Below, in pieces: positions 5,863 through 6,736 of a DNA stretch of 6,736 bases. Location of the stretch: assembly GCA_024642765.1 (NCBI GenBank), contig JAHEAM010000211.1, forward strand, positions 1 to 6,736. Reading direction: 5' to 3'. This DNA is from Planctomycetaceae bacterium (GTDB lineage: Bacteria; Planctomycetota; Planctomycetia; Pirellulales; Pirellulaceae). Within the stretch, counting starts at the first letter, position 1. The number at the start of each line of letters is the position of its first letter. The position numbers and the translations under genes were made by a program. Below the pieces are notes generated by a model. It was not told the DNA's origin and searched no databases. It saw nothing but the letters and a program-made list of their open reading frames with translations.

Positions 5863-5870
5863 CCCTCCTC
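5863..5870 (-). promoter_or_regulatory. Strong ribosome-binding site of the FHA gene
   Basis: GAGGAGGG on the minus strand, 5 nt before the ATG at 5857. It is the best Shine-Dalgarno sequence in the window. It fixes the start 13 codons downstream of the longest possible reading frame and suggests that the shortened gene is still translated. Confidence 0.8.
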
Positions 5871-6002
5871 GCATGCATTTTAGAATGAATCCGCAACCAA
5901 ATTCGAGCTTGAATTTAAGTTCTCGCATCCAAGATCGAGTCAAATTGAAACCTTCAATTCAACTGATTGAGATCCAGCCTGGCCTCTACTTCTCTATTGA
6001 CC

Positions 6003-6032
6003 ATTGTACTATTCAATCGTCTGACTTATCAA
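6003..6032 (-). promoter_or_regulatory. Sigma-70-type promoter for the FHA gene
   Basis: On the minus strand TTGATA (6027-6032) and TACAAT (6003-6008) each match the consensus at five of six positions and are 18 bp apart. Transcription would start near 5996 and give a leader of about 140 nt before the ATG at 5857. The rest of the gap 5871-6107 shows no gene. Confidence 0.55.
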
Positions 6033-6107
6033 GCCTTTTGCGCCGTAAAATGTCGGTTAAAGTGAATTATGAGCCCGCAAAGAGAAAGGGAAACGAAAAA
6101 ACGGGTC

Positions 6108-6736
6108 CTAGCGGTTTCGGGTCCAAGACATGTCTCCAAAACGCTCGACTTGGTACTTTCGAGCCATGGCTTTTTGATTTGTCGATAAATCGAGGTCTTC
6201 AAATTTTACCCCTAAAGAATTTTCAATTCCGTCTCGAATAAGTCGCGTCAGGCGGTCGCGATCAATGCTGATTCCAGTTAATTCCTCGATTCCGAGTAGT
6301 TCTGGTGCGAACTGTGATTGGGCGATGAGCAGACTGCCGTGTTGCAAAACGGCAGTTCTAGACCTTCGCTGAGCACTGCCGCCGACTTTGTATCCACCCA
6401 ATACTAAATCGCCTTCCGCACGTCTTTCGAAGCACAAGAACGGCTTTTGTGATTCTGTTTCGGCACCGGAGGCTCGATAAAGGTCTGCCTGAACATCAAA
6501 TTGGGCCAAACTCTCGATTACAACTTTGTGCACCATATCGTACAAGCGTTGGTGCTCGTAGGCCCAACGATGGCTGGTGCCAACGAACAGGCTGTATGTC
6601 AACTCTTGATCATGGACGATCGCGCCGCCACCAGAGGCTCGCCGTACCATATCTAATGATCGGGAGGCGACGTGTTGTTCTCGTTCACTCGCTTTTTGAA
6701 AGTAGCCGAGCGAAAGGGTGGCAGGCGTCCAACCAT
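6108..6736 (-). CDS. Lipoate/octanoate ligase-family protein, C-terminal 208 residues (start outside window)
   Basis: The reading frame runs open to the window edge; the visible part starts GWTPATLSLGYFQ, so an apparent ATG at 6650 is internal. Family signatures follow: MVRRASGGGAIVHDQELTYS (visible residues 29-48), LCFERRAEGDLVL (100-112, with Cys101) and GGYKVGGSAQRR (113-124, with the conserved Lys116), then VLQHGSLLI. This is the LplA/LipB/LipM superfamily, which attaches lipoate or octanoate to carrier proteins of 2-oxoacid dehydrogenases and the glycine cleavage system in the cytoplasm. The single-domain ending about 90 residues after HGSLLI (..ERFGDMSWTRNR) and the Cys in the CFE segment resemble LipM-type octanoyltransferases, which use a catalytic cysteine; a lipoate ligase or a non-lipoyl relative is also possible. 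Lacking the N-terminus and a search, I leave the gene symbol blank. A T-run follows the stop (6095-6100), but no good stem precedes it. Confidence 0.88.
   Translation of the reverse strand, partial: GWTPATLSLGYFQKASEREQHVASRSLDMVRRASGGGAIVHDQELTYSLFVGTSHRWAYEHQRLYDMVHKVVIESLAQFDVQADLYRASGAETESQKPFLCFERRAEGDLVLGGYKVGGSAQRRSRTAVLQHGSLLIAQSQFAPELLGIEELTGISIDRDRLTRLIRDGIENSLGVKFEDLDLSTNQKAMARKYQVERFGDMSWTRNR

Noticed and set aside
6095..6124. Direct repeat CGGGTCC (6102-6108, 6118-6124) next to a T-run after the lipoate-family gene, considered as a terminator
   Set aside because: The copies are direct and not inverted, so no stable stem forms before the T-run.
5777..6241. 154-residue plus-strand frame spanning the FHA promoter and the ends of two genes
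   Set aside because: It crosses two well-supported minus-strand genes and their promoter, and its translation resembles no protein I know.

Overview
The window looks like chromosomal DNA from a planctomycete, most likely a Pirellulales relative with a moderate GC content. The evidence is a cytoplasmic forkhead-associated (FHA) protein of the N-terminal 'MQVKLKVIGGKNDGREI' type, a lipoate/octanoyl-transferase relative beginning its visible part with PATLSLGYFQ, an ECF sigma factor paired with a zinc-motif anti-sigma factor, a small RRR-rich protein of a type I associate with planctomycetes, and loosely packed genes with hairpin-rich intergenic DNA. The assignment rests on my recognition of these proteins and not on a search.

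All convincing genes lie on the minus strand, so transcription runs from the right edge to the left edge. From the right: a lipoate/octanoate ligase-family gene cut by the window end (6108 to >6736); a gap with a good sigma-70-type promoter; an FHA-like gene (5276-5857) whose FHA domain lacks its central third, followed by a clear Rho-independent terminator; an ECF sigma factor (4459-5025, GTG start) and its likely membrane-anchored anti-sigma factor (3699-4490), which overlap by 32 bp; a 124-residue protein of unknown function (3124-3498); about 550 bp of mostly non-coding DNA with an 11-bp inverted repeat, a cluster of three hairpins and a possible small membrane-protein ORF; a TPR lipoprotein (1851-2576); a 260-bp gap; then serC (481-1587) and the start of serA (<1-449), 31 bp apart.

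Functionally, serC and serA form a serine-biosynthesis operon: SerA makes 3-phosphohydroxypyruvate and SerC transaminates it to phosphoserine. The sigma/anti-sigma pair is a one-component envelope-signalling module. The remaining genes are probably independently transcribed housekeeping or lineage-specific functions.

I see no phage, IS element, CRISPR array, rRNA or tRNA, and no clear undescribed multi-gene system. The items most worth a second look are the internally deleted FHA domain, a 19-bp near-identical direct repeat that brackets the sigma/anti-sigma pair, and the structured intergenic region around 2841-3108.
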